Of a DNA stretch of 64,000 nucleotides, positions 1 to 9,389 are shown piece by piece. Source of the DNA: Thalassotalea euphylliae (GTDB taxonomy: Bacteria; Pseudomonadota; Gammaproteobacteria; Enterobacterales; Alteromonadaceae). Within the stretch, counting starts at the first letter, position 1; every line of letters starts with the position of its first letter. The notes under the pieces were generated by a model that had not been told where the DNA came from, did not search any database, and worked only from the letters and a program-made list of their open reading frames with translations. The stretch spans positions 4,030,001 through 4,094,000 of the forward strand of contig NZ_QUOV01000001.1 of the NCBI RefSeq assembly GCF_003390395.1, written 5' to 3'. The position numbers and the translations under genes were made by a program.

Positions 1-1
1 T

Positions 2-772
2 TTTACGGGTTCAGTGAATTCCGGCATGAGTGGCGGCCCAGTGGTTAACAAAGCAGAGCAAGTCGTTGGTATAAATGTTGCCACTTCGGGTAATCAGATC
101 GGGTTTTTAGTGCCTCATGACAAGCTAGCTAAGCTGTTTAAAGGCTATAAAAGCTCGCCTCCTGAAACCATAGAGCAACAAATGGCGGAGCAACTTATTG
201 CCAATCAAAAAGCCATGGTCGATACCCTGTTGACCAGCCAGTGGCAGCCCAAAATGCTAGGCTACGGTATAATTCCAACCATAGATGTACCTTTTATCCG
301 CTGTTGGGGTGAGTCGAATACCGATAAGCAAGATGCGCTTATTCAATCAGTTGTCGCCAATTGTGCAATGGATGAAGACACTTTTATCGATAACAACTTT
401 TTTACTGGTGGCATCGAAATGCAGTTCCAATATATGGAAACCAGTAAAATTAGCGATTTTAAGTTTTATCATTTGTATCAGCGCCAAGTCGCACGTGCAG
501 TTGCAAGTAACAAAGCGACGAAAGACGATGTTACCGAATTTGCCTGCCATCACGACATTGTGATGCCAGCATCTAGCAAAATTAACAACAAAAGTATTTT
601 GTGCACACGCAACTATAAAAAGTTTCCCGACTTATTTGATGTACTTTATTTAGGTTTATCGGTTGACCGTGATACGCAAGCATTAATCAGTCACTTCACC
701 ATTGCAGGTGTCGAGAAAAACATGGCATTGGCCTTTACTAAGCAGTTTATGGAGTCAGTATCATGGAAATAA
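2..772 (+). CDS. Trypsin-like serine protease, C-terminal part (5' end outside window)
   Basis: The reading frame is open from base 2, so the gene begins before the window. Within the first residues lies GMSGGPVV, the GxSGGP signature around the catalytic serine of chymotrypsin/HtrA-fold peptidases, followed by VVGINVA and a G-x-x-VP stretch typical of the last beta strands of that fold. The His and Asp of the triad would be upstream and are not visible. About 200 further residues form an extension I do not recognise; it contains four or five cysteines and no obvious membrane span. Its last 10 bases overlap the start of the FHA gene, so the two are probably co-translated. Protease assignment is good; the substrate is unknown. 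Confidence 0.7.
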   Translation, partial: FTGSVNSGMSGGPVVNKAEQVVGINVATSGNQIGFLVPHDKLAKLFKGYKSSPPETIEQQMAEQLIANQKAMVDTLLTSQWQPKMLGYGIIPTIDVPFIRCWGESNTDKQDALIQSVVANCAMDEDTFIDNNFFTGGIEMQFQYMETSKISDFKFYHLYQRQVARAVASNKATKDDVTEFACHHDIVMPASSKINNKSILCTRNYKKFPDLFDVLYLGLSVDRDTQALISHFTIAGVEKNMALAFTKQFMESVSWK

Positions 773-1725
773 TTATCGAAGAGTTGAGCAAAGGCCATAA
801 GCTTATCAGCCGCCAAAAGTATAATAATGGCTCGGTAAAAATTGGCCGAGCCTACAATAACGATGTTATTGTTAGCGACCCTCATGTTTGCCCTGAGCAT
901 TTGTCGGTTAATTACAACGGCGAGCACTGGGTAGTAGAGGATGACAATAGTCTTAACGGCTCTTTTTTAGGGCAAAGTAAACAGACAGCTCATGGTCACA
1001 TTGTAAAATCAGGCGATGTGATTGCCCTTGGCAACAGCCAAATCCGCCTGCTATTTCCACAACATCCCGTGCCAGAAAGTGTGCCATTTAGCGCCTTTGA
1101 AACGTTAATCAATCTTGCCCGCAATCCTCTGGTCATAGGGTTAAGTATTTTGCTCTTTACGCTGGCCTCCGGTTGGTTAACTTACCTTGATAAAGGCAAA
1201 GAAGTTAACTTTACCCAGTTGCTTGTGCCTGCCATTGGGATGGCCTTGGTGTTTAGCATATGGCCAGCGCTCGTTTCCTTGGTATCGCATTTAACCAAGA
1301 ACGACGCCAGAGTAATGCATCAAATCGGCACTTGTTTTGTGTTTTTCTTGCTACTGATGCTGACGGATATAGTGCAAGCCTTGGTTAGCTTTAATACTTC
1401 CAGCAATTGGCCTATCGCATGGCTCACCTATGCACTGCCAATTGGCGTTGCATTTACTCTATTTTGGCTAAACTGTTATATCGGCTTTCATATGAGCGAG
1501 CGTCGACGTATGGCTGCGGCAGCAACCTTAACCTTAATATTCTTCGGTGGTGGTGCTTTAGTTCATTTCAGCAGACAGCCAGAATTCAATCCTAGACCAC
1601 AATACGACGCCACCATCATGCCACCGAGCTATTTATACTCGAGTAGCAGTGATGTTGATAGCTTCCTTGACGATGCTGAGAAATTATTTGAGAAAACACG
1701 TCAGCAATCGTTAACGGAAAAATAA
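763..1725 (+). CDS. FHA domain protein with a multi-pass membrane domain
   Basis: Residues about 20-100 look like a forkhead-associated phosphothreonine-binding domain: KIGRAYNNDVIV (the GR motif), then PEHLSV (the S/H position) and an N-G pair in SLNGSFLG. From about residue 120 there are four to five hydrophobic segments (roughly 125-143, 150-173, 186-206, 215-240, 250-270), then a short polar tail rich in serine. The architecture is a cytoplasmic FHA head on an inner-membrane anchor. It overlaps the upstream protease gene by 10 bp, suggesting a functional pair. No kinase gene is in the window. FHA call is firm, role unknown. Confidence 0.75.
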   Translation: MEIIIEELSKGHKLISRQKYNNGSVKIGRAYNNDVIVSDPHVCPEHLSVNYNGEHWVVEDDNSLNGSFLGQSKQTAHGHIVKSGDVIALGNSQIRLLFPQHPVPESVPFSAFETLINLARNPLVIGLSILLFTLASGWLTYLDKGKEVNFTQLLVPAIGMALVFSIWPALVSLVSHLTKNDARVMHQIGTCFVFFLLLMLTDIVQALVSFNTSSNWPIAWLTYALPIGVAFTLFWLNCYIGFHMSERRRMAAAATLTLIFFGGGALVHFSRQPEFNPRPQYDATIMPPSYLYSSSSDVDSFLDDAEKLFEKTRQQSLTEK

Positions 1726-1745
1726 TCAGCAATATCATTAAGATC

Positions 1746-1786
1746 AAAAAAGCGAGCCTTGAGAACCAAGACTCGCTTTTTTATTT
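1746..1786. terminator. Bidirectional intrinsic terminator between the FHA gene and trpS
   Basis: A 16-bp stem with one mismatch (A-run, GCGAG, C-C-T-T-G against C-A-A-G, CTCGC, T-run) encloses a 5-nt loop. T-runs on both strands let it serve the two convergent genes. Confidence 0.85.
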
Positions 1787-1853
1787 ATGTGGTTTTTATT
1801 GTTTAATGCTTCATTATCTAAACAATGGGTTGAGCAGACTATTATTGCGTAGA

Positions 1854-2858
1854 CTATGGCTTAGCAACAAAGCCAATCGCGTCGTATACCTTAGTTAACA
1901 CCTTGCTAGCATGAGCAGAAGCTTTTTCTGCGCCATCGCGCATCACTTGCTCTAAAAATGCTTGGTCTTCACGGTACTGATTGTAACGTGTTTGAATTGG
2001 TTCAAGTAAGGCAACTACTGCTTCAGCAACATCACCTTTTAAATGACCATACATTTTATCTTCATAGTCAGGCACTAAGCTTTCAACCGTCTTACCCGTT
2101 GCACATGATAGCAATGACAATAAATTAGACACACCTGGCTTTTCTGCCACGTCAAAGTAAATACGCGCTTGCTCATCAGAATCTGTTACCGCACGCTTAA
2201 TTTTTTTCGTGATCTTTTTGGTGTCTTCTAGCAAACCGATAAAGTTGTTCGCGTTATCGTCTGATTTTGACATTTTCTTCAGTGGATCTTGCAAGCTCAT
2301 AATACGCGCACCAAATTCTGGAATATGTGGATCTGGTACCGTAAAGATATCGCCATACAAATTATTAAAACGCGTTGCAATGTCACGTGCCAATTCTAGG
2401 TGCTGCTTTTGATCATCACCCACAGGTACACGGTCTGCGTTGTAAAGTAAGATATCAGCCGCCATTAGTACCGGATAGGTAAACAAACCAGAATTCATAT
2501 TAGCTTCTGACTTTTGCGACTTATCTTTGTACTGCGTCATGCGGTTTAACTCACCCATCTGGGTGTAACAGTTAAGTACCCAGCTAAGCTGTGCATGCTC
2601 TGGCACGTGTGACTGAATAAAGATGGTGCTCTTTTGTGGGTCAACACCACATGCAAGGTACAGTGCTAAACCATCTAAAGTCGCTTTTCTAAGCGCTGCG
2701 GGATCTGGACGAACAGTAATGGCATGTTGATCAACCAGCATGTAATAACACTCGTGATCGTCTTGCATATTAACCCACTGCTTCAGTGCGCCTAGGTAGT
2801 TTCCTATCGTCAATTCGCCAGATGGCTGACAGCCACTCAATACAATTGGTTTACTCAT
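1854..2858 (-). CDS. trpS: Tryptophanyl-tRNA synthetase
   Basis: Class I aminoacyl-tRNA synthetase that charges tRNA-Trp in the cytoplasm. The 334-residue length is normal for bacterial TrpRS. Visible marks are [18 protein letters not shown] at the N terminus, containing the HIGH-type motif as GNYLG, and KMSKSDDN near residue 195, the ATP-binding KMSKS loop. It lies 60 bp downstream of rpe on the same strand, an arrangement close to the E. coli dam-rpe-gph-trpS operon but without gph. The ATG start agrees with the family N terminus. Confidence 0.97.
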   Translation of the reverse strand: MSKPIVLSGCQPSGELTIGNYLGALKQWVNMQDDHECYYMLVDQHAITVRPDPAALRKATLDGLALYLACGVDPQKSTIFIQSHVPEHAQLSWVLNCYTQMGELNRMTQYKDKSQKSEANMNSGLFTYPVLMAADILLYNADRVPVGDDQKQHLELARDIATRFNNLYGDIFTVPDPHIPEFGARIMSLQDPLKKMSKSDDNANNFIGLLEDTKKITKKIKRAVTDSDEQARIYFDVAEKPGVSNLLSLLSCATGKTVESLVPDYEDKMYGHLKGDVAEAVVALLEPIQTRYNQYREDQAFLEQVMRDGAEKASAHASKVLTKVYDAIGFVAKP

Positions 2859-2918
2859 TTTGCTCTCTTATTTCTAAATTACTTAGTACTTGCTGACTAA
2901 ATTAGTATAAATACTGGA

Positions 2919-3596
2919 TTATTTGCTGTTTACCGATGCTAGTTCAGCGCGCATTTGTTCAATCACCGTGCGGTAATCGGGTTGTGAAAATATTGCTGAA
3001 CCAGCGACAAACATATCTGCGCCTGCTTCCGCAATTTCAGCGATGTTATCCACTTTAACACCGCCATCAATTTCTAAGCGAATATCACGACCGCTTGCTA
3101 AAATACGCTGTTTCACTGCGCGCAACTTATCCAGCGTTGTAGGAATAAATGATTGCCCACCAAAGCCTGGATTTACCGACATGAGTAAAATAACGTCAAG
3201 GCGATGCATCACATGGTCAAGTATGTTCAATGGCGTTGCAGGGTTTAGCACTAAGCCAGCCTTACAGCCATGATCTTTAATTAACTGCAATGTGCGATCA
3301 ACATGATCGCTTGCTTCTGGATGAAAGGTAATAATATCAGCCCCTGCTTTCGCAAACTCAGGCACTAAACTATCAACAGGCTTAACCATTAAGTGCACAT
3401 CAATAGGTGCGGTAATACCATAGTCACGCAACGATTGGCATACCATAGGACCAAAGGTTAAGTTTGGGACATAGTGGTTATCCATCACATCAAAGTGAAC
3501 CACATCAGCTCCCGCTGCTAACACGTGAGCGACATCATCGCCAAGTCTGGCAAAATCAGCTGAAAGAATAGACGGTGCAATTAAAAATGAAGACAT
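2919..3596 (-). CDS. rpe: Ribulose-phosphate 3-epimerase
   Basis: Interconverts D-ribulose 5-phosphate and D-xylulose 5-phosphate in the pentose phosphate pathway. The 225 residues form one TIM barrel. [12 protein letters not shown] at the N terminus, [17 protein letters not shown] (metal and catalytic Asp), [14 protein letters not shown] and EIDGGV are all family signatures in the expected order. It is the first gene of a probable rpe-trpS pair; the phosphoglycolate phosphatase gene gph, which separates them in enterics, is absent here. Confidence 0.97.
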   Translation of the reverse strand: MSSFLIAPSILSADFARLGDDVAHVLAAGADVVHFDVMDNHYVPNLTFGPMVCQSLRDYGITAPIDVHLMVKPVDSLVPEFAKAGADIITFHPEASDHVDRTLQLIKDHGCKAGLVLNPATPLNILDHVMHRLDVILLMSVNPGFGGQSFIPTTLDKLRAVKQRILASGRDIRLEIDGGVKVDNIAEIAEAGADMFVAGSAIFSQPDYRTVIEQMRAELASVNSK

Positions 3597-3880
3597 ACAT
3601 GTACCCTACCAGAAAATCTGCGCTACTTTACCTAAACCACAGTCAATATTGAAGCGAAAGCCACAACAAACGTTCGATTTTTATGCACTCATTTGGACAC
3701 ACTTCGCGTTCATCTGCACTATTTATGAGCAACCTTCAACTCTACGGTAAGTAAAACCTTATTCACATTAACAATAAGCCACTGTTATTATTAGAAATAA
3801 ATGATTTTCAAGCAATTACTCAAATTAGGCACTTGCTTTGCTATATCTTTAGCAACAATAAAAACATAGAGAGTATACAC

Positions 3881-4540
3881 ATGAAAAAAGTACTAATGGG
3901 AATGGCGGTTGCTTCAAGCTTAGCAACTATGGTGGTAGTACCTAATCAAGCACAAGCAGCTGTCGAGGCTAATATTGGTGCAACAAGCAACTACTTATGG
4001 CGTGGCGTAAGCCAGAGCTCTGACTCTGCTTCAGTATCGGGCGGTATCGATTACAGCAATGACAGTGGCTTTTATGCCGGTACATGGGTTGGTTCATTAG
4101 GCGACGGTAACGGTGCAGAAACTGACTTCTATCTAGGTTATGGTGGTGAAGCAGGTGATTTCGGCTATGACGTCGGCTACATCTTATACCACTATGCAGA
4201 CTTAGATGACGGTGACTTCGGTGAAGTTTACTTAAATGGTAGTTACGCTGACTTCAGCTTTGGTGTTGCTTACACTGTAAACAGCCAAGTTGACGATGGT
4301 TCACTATTCGACACAGGTGACATCTACTACAGCGTTGGCTACGGATTTGAAGTAGCGAAAGAATACAGCGTAGGCCTTACCTATGGCTACTACGACTTTG
4401 ATGCCGGTAGCGACAGCGATTACGGTCACTTCCAGTTAGATGTGAGCAAAGGTGACTTTACCTTTACGGTATCACGAGCTGATGAAGACTCTGGCGATGA
4501 TGACACCAAATTTGTTGTGAGCTGGGGGACAACTTTCTAA
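3881..4540 (+). CDS. Outer membrane beta-barrel protein, TIGR02001/TorF-like putative porin
   Basis: A 219-residue exported protein. The start at 3881 gives a classic signal peptide (MKKVLMG, hydrophobic core, then A-Q-A cleavage near residue 26); an in-frame ATG 48 bases upstream would bury this peptide and is not preferred. The mature part begins with ANIGATSNYLWRGVSQS, a hallmark of the TIGR02001 family, and continues as alternating aromatic and small residues with acidic Gly/Asp loops, ending in a terminal aromatic residue (TTF) as outer-membrane barrels do. It stands alone between rpe and a DUF2970 gene, with its own terminator. The transported substrate cannot be told from sequence. Confidence 0.8.
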   Translation: MKKVLMGMAVASSLATMVVVPNQAQAAVEANIGATSNYLWRGVSQSSDSASVSGGIDYSNDSGFYAGTWVGSLGDGNGAETDFYLGYGGEAGDFGYDVGYILYHYADLDDGDFGEVYLNGSYADFSFGVAYTVNSQVDDGSLFDTGDIYYSVGYGFEVAKEYSVGLTYGYYDFDAGSDSDYGHFQLDVSKGDFTFTVSRADEDSGDDDTKFVVSWGTTF

Positions 4541-4590
4541 GCTAAGCGATACTGAGCTAAGCTAAACCAAGCACAACAAAACTTAATACT

Positions 4591-4628
4591 AGGCACTTAC
4601 ATGGCTTCATGTAAGTGCCTTTTCTTTT
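4591..4628 (+). terminator. Intrinsic terminator after the outer membrane protein gene
   Basis: A perfect 13-bp stem (AGGCACTTACATG and its complement) with the loop GCTT is followed by TTTCTTTT. It sits 50 bp after the stop codon at 4540. Confidence 0.9.
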
Positions 4629-4721
4629 ATATTATTTAGCCAACCCCAACGTTATTGTCATTTTTTATACAATTTTGCATACTCATACCAAGCGATCGTC
4701 ACATTGGCGAGGGATAAAAAA

Positions 4722-4925
4722 ATGCGTGACAATGAAAAAGACCTAAGCTGGTGGCAAACGTTTAAAAGTGTTGGCGCGGCATTTTTTGGCGTGCAAAGCA
4801 GTACCAACCACAAACAAGATTTCAATAAAGGAAGACCAATTCAATTTATCTTAGTTGGGCTTTTCGCCGTGATCTTATTTGTGATGAGTCTAGTGTTGGC
4901 CGTTACCTTTGTTATGCCGGCCTAA
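4722..4925 (+). CDS. Small DUF2970 membrane protein
   Basis: A 67-residue protein starting MRDNEKDLSWWQTFKSVGAAFFGVQ and ending in one strong transmembrane helix (residues about 43-65, IQFILVGLFAVILFVMSLVLA). The W-x-T-x-x-S-V-x-A-A-F-F-G-V-Q pattern followed by a single helix is characteristic of DUF2970, a family of unknown function in beta- and gammaproteobacteria. The ATG at 4722 has a GAGGG ribosome site 8 bases upstream; a TTG at 4704 would lack one. It converges with dam, with stops 10 bp apart. Confidence 0.75.
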   Translation: MRDNEKDLSWWQTFKSVGAAFFGVQSSTNHKQDFNKGRPIQFILVGLFAVILFVMSLVLAVTFVMPA

Positions 4926-4934
4926 ATGGAGCGA

Positions 4935-5756
4935 CTACTTATAAAGCGCCATTAATTCGCCCACTTTTTTGCGGTTAGTTGCTTTTTGACTAATGGTACG
5001 GGCCACATTTAGCTTGCGAATACGATGGGCGTGCTCGTAAATTTTACGTGTCCAAATCGTGTCGTGATTGCTGATCAGAACACTCGTCCCTTTCACTTCT
5101 GCGACAGTTTCCTCCGCAGCATTAGCCAAATCCGCTTGCTCATCAAGACCAAACCCGTTACCAGCATAGGAAGTGAAGCTAGCGGTTTTACTTAGTGGTA
5201 CATATGGCGGATCGCAATAAATCACATCCCCTTGCTGCGCCCTAGCAAAGGTATCTCGATAGTTCTCACAAACGAACGTCGCCCGTTGCGCTTTTTCAGC
5301 AAATACCTGAAGCTCTTTTTCAGGAAAGTACGGCTTTTTATATTTGCCAAAAGGCACATTGTAACCACCTGACTTGTTATAACGACAAAGACCGTTATAG
5401 CCGTGGCGATTTAGGTAAAGGAATAGCAGTGAACGCTGATAGATATCGTCAGTTTCATTAAATGTTTTACGCAAGTCATAATAAGCGTCAGCCTGATTAT
5501 TTTGCTCAACAAACAACTTGGCGGCGTCATTAATATATTGCTCTGGCGTATCTTTAAGAATTTGATACAGATTAATCAAATCGCGATTGATATCGTTTAA
5601 GATATAGCGTGAAAAGTTGCTATTTAGGAAGACTGAACCTGCACCAACAAAAGGCTCAATTAAGCACTCACCTTTGGGGAGCATTTTGTTGATGACGTCA
5701 CACAACGTGTACTTGCCACCCGCCCACTTTAAAAATGCTCTGTTTTTATTGGTCAT
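4935..5756 (-). CDS. dam: DNA adenine methyltransferase (GATC-specific)
   Basis: Transfers a methyl group from S-adenosylmethionine to N6 of adenine in GATC. At 273 residues it is the size of E. coli Dam. It shows FLKWAGGKY (motif X), IEPFVGAGSVFLN (motif I, AdoMet binding) and VIYCDPPYVPLS (motif IV, the DPPY catalytic motif). It is downstream of damX with an 82-bp gap, as in enterics. Together with the MutL encoded at 47.9-49.8 kb, it fits a Dam-directed mismatch repair organism. The C-terminal QKATNRKKVGELMALY matches the Dam family rather than a restriction-linked methylase. Confidence 0.97.
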   Translation of the reverse strand: MTNKNRAFLKWAGGKYTLCDVINKMLPKGECLIEPFVGAGSVFLNSNFSRYILNDINRDLINLYQILKDTPEQYINDAAKLFVEQNNQADAYYDLRKTFNETDDIYQRSLLFLYLNRHGYNGLCRYNKSGGYNVPFGKYKKPYFPEKELQVFAEKAQRATFVCENYRDTFARAQQGDVIYCDPPYVPLSKTASFTSYAGNGFGLDEQADLANAAEETVAEVKGTSVLISNHDTIWTRKIYEHAHRIRKLNVARTISQKATNRKKVGELMALYK

Positions 5757-5838
5757 TCAGCCAACAATTCCACTACTACCATTAAATCGACTGGGGATTG
5801 TAGCTTGAATCCCTGCTAAGACCAATGTTTTTTAAGGG

Positions 5839-7338
5839 CTAACGGTTGCTTGCGGCCATTTCGGTAGCAATGGTTTTTGTTGATTTAATCCAAATACCTG
5901 ACTGTTGTAATTCTTCACTTAATTGTTTCATTGCACTTACCGCCGCAGCACGTTGTGCATAAGTCATGGAAGTCACTACCACATAAGGCTGGTCATTCAA
6001 GAGACGCGTGTAGTACTGGTATTGCGTTAGTTGATATCGTTGGGCAAAGCTCGCTGCCAAGCTTTCCGCTTGCTGCTTAGTATTCTCTAGATTATCGCTA
6101 ACATTTGTTAATGCTAAGTTTGCAAATTGAATAACAACACCTTCAATTCCTGTGTCAAAATATTTGGAATCATATTCCAATTGCTCGTTATTACTTGCTG
6201 AATCGTCGTTGGTATTGTATTCATCCAGTACCTTAGTAGCAGCTGCTGTTGGTACTGCAAGAAGCTCTTTAGCATCACCCTTTAGCTCCGATACAACAGT
6301 TTCATTTACAACTTTGTTATTCGTTTCAACAGCCGCTAATGCTGATAACACGTCAATTGGCGCCGCTGGGCCTGCATTAAGGACTACCTCTTCTGCTGAC
6401 ATATCTTGTGTCATATCTAATGACGTTTCTGGTGATGTTCCTAATGACAATAACGCAGTTAAAATCTCTTGTGGGTTTGCAACTTGTAGTTCAACTTGCA
6501 GGCTTTGAGCGCCAACAAGAGCCTCGCCAATATACTCAGCCGTTGCAGCTTCTGCAGACTGTTCTTTGCTAGCTTCACTAGAAACAATCAATTCACTGGC
6601 TTTAACAACAGTCGCTGTGCCTTCACTCAAATCATTTTGTTCAGGTAATTGACTAAACGTCATGGCATCACGTTGATACAAGACATAAAGCGTAACAAAG
6701 GTCAGTGCCAGTAACACAACTAGCCCAATCACTAGTTTATTAAACGGTGTTAAGGTTAAAAAGCTGACCTTCGATTTGAAGAGTTCGGCATTTACTGAGA
6801 TCAATTGCCCATTGGCCGCAGAGATCATCGACAGCTTTTTATTGAATAAGCTGTAGTTTGTAACGACCAGCTTGCCCAAAGCCGTCTGGCCTAACAATAC
6901 AACTGCAATATCTCGGCCCGATTTTTTTGCAAGCTCTGACAATAACGTCAGTTCATGTACTATTTGTAGGGACAAATGATGGGCATGTTCAATGACAATC
7001 GCGATCGGTAATTGTTGGTTGATATAGTGTTCAACAACGCTTTGAGTTAGCGATATTTCGGGATCGAATGCTTCACCTGGGAAAAGTTGTTCATTGATGC
7101 GAGCTCGCACCTGTACATCATTCAACTTGCTAGAGACAGGTACAAGGGCTGCGTTAGTTTGTTCAGAAAGAGATTCTAGGTAAGTGCCGGAAATTGAGCC
7201 AAAACCAGATTGCTGATCGTCTAGCACCACCACCATATGGCGGGAAAACTTCAAAATGTAGTCAATGCGAGCATTGGTGCTTATTGACATAACATTCTTA
7301 TCCGTTGTTTGATTTTCGCTGGTTGCTAGAGCCATCAT
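5839..7338 (-). CDS. damX: DamX-like cell division protein with AAA-like and SPOR domains
   Basis: A 499-residue inner-membrane protein. The N-terminal 180 residues resemble a degenerate AAA/ATPase module without a usable Walker A. One transmembrane helix follows at about residues 202-222 (LVIGLVVLLALTFVTLYVLY), then a long low-complexity, alanine- and glutamate-rich periplasmic linker. The C-terminal 80 residues (from about VVIQFANLAL to TKTIATEMA) fit a SPOR domain, which binds denuded septal peptidoglycan. The position between aroB and dam is the classic DamX context. The exact start is uncertain: adjacent ATGs at 7338 and 7335, or an in-frame ATG at 7290. A palindromic element ends 33 bp upstream. 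Confidence 0.85.
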   Translation of the reverse strand: MMALATSENQTTDKNVMSISTNARIDYILKFSRHMVVVLDDQQSGFGSISGTYLESLSEQTNAALVPVSSKLNDVQVRARINEQLFPGEAFDPEISLTQSVVEHYINQQLPIAIVIEHAHHLSLQIVHELTLLSELAKKSGRDIAVVLLGQTALGKLVVTNYSLFNKKLSMISAANGQLISVNAELFKSKVSFLTLTPFNKLVIGLVVLLALTFVTLYVLYQRDAMTFSQLPEQNDLSEGTATVVKASELIVSSEASKEQSAEAATAEYIGEALVGAQSLQVELQVANPQEILTALLSLGTSPETSLDMTQDMSAEEVVLNAGPAAPIDVLSALAAVETNNKVVNETVVSELKGDAKELLAVPTAAATKVLDEYNTNDDSASNNEQLEYDSKYFDTGIEGVVIQFANLALTNVSDNLENTKQQAESLAASFAQRYQLTQYQYYTRLLNDQPYVVVTSMTYAQRAAAVSAMKQLSEELQQSGIWIKSTKTIATEMAASNR

Positions 7339-7370
7339 GGAGCCATCCGTACTGAGCAGTCTCAGTTATC

Positions 7371-7650
7371 ATACCCATGCTACTTCAATATGCTTGAATT
7401 CAGCGCTGTCACAGGGACTTAATATTAAGGCGCAGCTTGCAGGAATGGTTACTCCCTTTTAATAAGCTGCAACGCTGATAGTGAGTTCCTGTGAAGCGCC
7501 TTTTCCACCTTAAAAAAGTGGGTTGGTTTATAAGCGATTTATGCTGCGTCATTGATTTTAACAAGGGAACGACCATTCTCTGCAATCAATGCCTTACCTA
7601 AACCACTTCTAATTCCAACTGAAACAAGCACTTTGAAATAGCATGGGTAT
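7371..7650. repeat. 280-bp palindromic (MITE-like) element filling the aroB-damX gap
   Basis: The ends are inverted repeats of about 31 bp: ATACCCATGCTACTTCAA at the left and the complement ATACCCATGCTATTTCAA at the right, continuing as TGCTTG and TTCAG with about five mismatches. Inside, bases 7541-7596 form a core that recurs at 23650-23705. An inverted partial copy of its AAGGGAA..ACCATTC part lies at 7441-7460. No coding potential is visible. The element starts 4 bp after the aroB stop and ends 33 bp before damX, so it must be transcribed in any aroKB-damX-dam message. Confidence 0.75.
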
Positions 7651-7653
7651 CTA

Positions 7654-8721
7654 TTAATCCAAAAGTTGCTTTAGCTCCTCAATCGTCACATCACCCACAA
7701 CTTCACTGCTACCAATGCCGGTAGGCAGGACAAACCGCAATTGACCAGCGACATTTTTCTTATCCCGCTTCATATGCTTAAGATAAGCATCAAGCCCCAT
7801 ATCGGATGGAGATGTTGTCGGTAAATCAAAATATGCAATCAATTGCTCTATGCGACGTAGTTCTGGCGCTAACAGCAAACCTCGTTCTACTGAAAGTGTC
7901 GAAGCAATAACCATACCAGCGGCTACAGCTTCACCGTGTAACCAAACCCCGTAGCCTTGCTCAGCTTCAATGGCGTGACCAAAAGTATGGCCTAAATTAA
8001 GCAAAGCACGCTTACCCGCTTCTTTCTCATCTTCGGCAACAATATCTGCTTTACATTGACAGCAGCGAGCAATAACTTGCTGCAAGAGCTCTGGTTCTTG
8101 TGCTTTGATTCCTGCTTTATGCTCTTCAAGCCAGGCAAAAAACTCGGCATCGCCTAAAATACCGTATTTGATAACTTCCGCCATACCTGCAGCAAACTCA
8201 CGAGCAGGTAGTGTATTTAAAGATGTAATATCAATCAGTACAGCGTTAGGCTGGTAAAATGCACCAACCATGTTCTTGCCAAGCGGGTGGTTAATCGCAG
8301 TTTTACCACCTACCGAAGAATCTACTTGCGATAGCAGCGTAGTAGGTATTTGGATAAAATCGACACCACGTTGATAACAAGCAGCTGCAAAGCCTGTAAT
8401 GTCACCGATAACTCCACCACCGAGTGCAACCAAAGTTGAATCTCGACCATGACCATGCTCTAGCATGTGGCTCATGATGCGATCGAAGTTGGCTAAGCTT
8501 TTTTCTTGCTCACCATCAGATAATACTAAGTAATCTACTTGAAAATCGGTTAGTGCAGCGAGCAGCTTCTCGCCGTATAGGGGAAATACAATGTCGTTTG
8601 AAATAACGCAAACACGTTTTGATTTGATGTGTTGAGCGAGCGGACTGCTTTGCTCAAGTAGTCTCGGCGCAATGTATATTGGGTAACTGCGCTCACCCAG
8701 CTCAACACGTAAGGTAGCCAT
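7654..8721 (-). CDS. aroB: 3-dehydroquinate synthase
   Basis: Second step of the shikimate pathway: cyclises DAHP to 3-dehydroquinate with NAD and a divalent metal. The 355 residues contain SDGEQEKS, ALGGGVIGDITGFAAACYQRGV (NAD-binding glycine-rich turn), QIPTTLLSQVDSSVGGKTAIN and NLGHTFGHAIE (metal-binding His residues), all in normal order. The start codon overlaps the aroK stop as TAATG, showing translational coupling. A palindromic element begins 4 bp after its stop. Confidence 0.98.
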   Translation of the reverse strand: MATLRVELGERSYPIYIAPRLLEQSSPLAQHIKSKRVCVISNDIVFPLYGEKLLAALTDFQVDYLVLSDGEQEKSLANFDRIMSHMLEHGHGRDSTLVALGGGVIGDITGFAAACYQRGVDFIQIPTTLLSQVDSSVGGKTAINHPLGKNMVGAFYQPNAVLIDITSLNTLPAREFAAGMAEVIKYGILGDAEFFAWLEEHKAGIKAQEPELLQQVIARCCQCKADIVAEDEKEAGKRALLNLGHTFGHAIEAEQGYGVWLHGEAVAAGMVIASTLSVERGLLLAPELRRIEQLIAYFDLPTTSPSDMGLDAYLKHMKRDKKNVAGQLRFVLPTGIGSSEVVGDVTIEELKQLLD

Positions 8722-9239
8722 TAGAAATCTAAACGTTCTACAATCTTATGAGCAACAACTTTAGCGCTTTGGTCGTCAGTTTGGATGATCACATCAGCAA
8801 TTTCTTCATAAAGCGGATTGCGCTCTACTGCCAAGTTTTCAAGTACTACGCGAGGATCTTCAGACGTTTGTAGTAATGGACGACGACGGTCGCGCTGAGT
8901 GCGAGCCACTTGCTTGTCTATAGTCGTTTCAAGGTAAACCACAATACCACGAGCCGATAAACGGTTTCTCACTTGTGCACTAATCACTGAACCGCCACCT
9001 GTAGCTAACACAATACCTTGCATTTCGGTAAGGTCATCAATGACAGTTTCTTCTCTTTTACGGAAGCCTTCTTCGCCTTCTAAGTCAAAAACCCAAGAGA
9101 TGTCAGCACCTGTACGACGTTCAATTTCTTGATCTGAATCGAAAAACTCTAAGTGAAGCTTATCTGCTAATTCTCGACCGATAGTGCTTTTACCAGCGCC
9201 CATCGGGCCTACTAGGAAAATATTACGTTTTTCTGCCAT
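8721..9239 (-). CDS. aroK: Shikimate kinase I
   Basis: Phosphorylates shikimate with ATP to shikimate 3-phosphate. The 172-residue protein has the P-loop [14 protein letters not shown] at residues 11-24, [11 protein letters not shown] (shikimate-binding Asp), [17 protein letters not shown] and the lid RDRRRPLL. First gene of the aroK-aroB pair, coupled by a TAATG overlap. A 150-bp gap separates it from pilQ upstream; it contains a possible hairpin (arms 9341-9350 and 9365-9374). Confidence 0.97.
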   Translation of the reverse strand: MAEKRNIFLVGPMGAGKSTIGRELADKLHLEFFDSDQEIERRTGADISWVFDLEGEEGFRKREETVIDDLTEMQGIVLATGGGSVISAQVRNRLSARGIVVYLETTIDKQVARTQRDRRRPLLQTSEDPRVVLENLAVERNPLYEEIADVIIQTDDQSAKVVAHKIVERLDF

Positions 9240-9340
9240 TAGACTTACTTAATTCTCGTAAAAATAGTGTAAATAGGTAAGAGGAAACTCCTCTCAAAAA
9301 TTTCAAGGGCGTAATTATCGCAATTGTTGACGGGAGAATG

Positions 9341-9374
9341 CAAGTAAGTGACCAAAAATTACGCCACTTACTTG
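9341..9374. other. Inverted repeat in the pilQ-aroK gap
   Basis: Ten-base perfect arms (CAAGTAAGTG and CACTTACTTG) flank a 14-nt spacer. On the minus strand it follows the pilQ stop by 16 bases and is preceded by an A-run, but no T-run follows, so it is at best a weak terminator or an mRNA-stability hairpin. Confidence 0.45.
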
Positions 9375-9389
9375 ATTTTTGAGGGCTTT

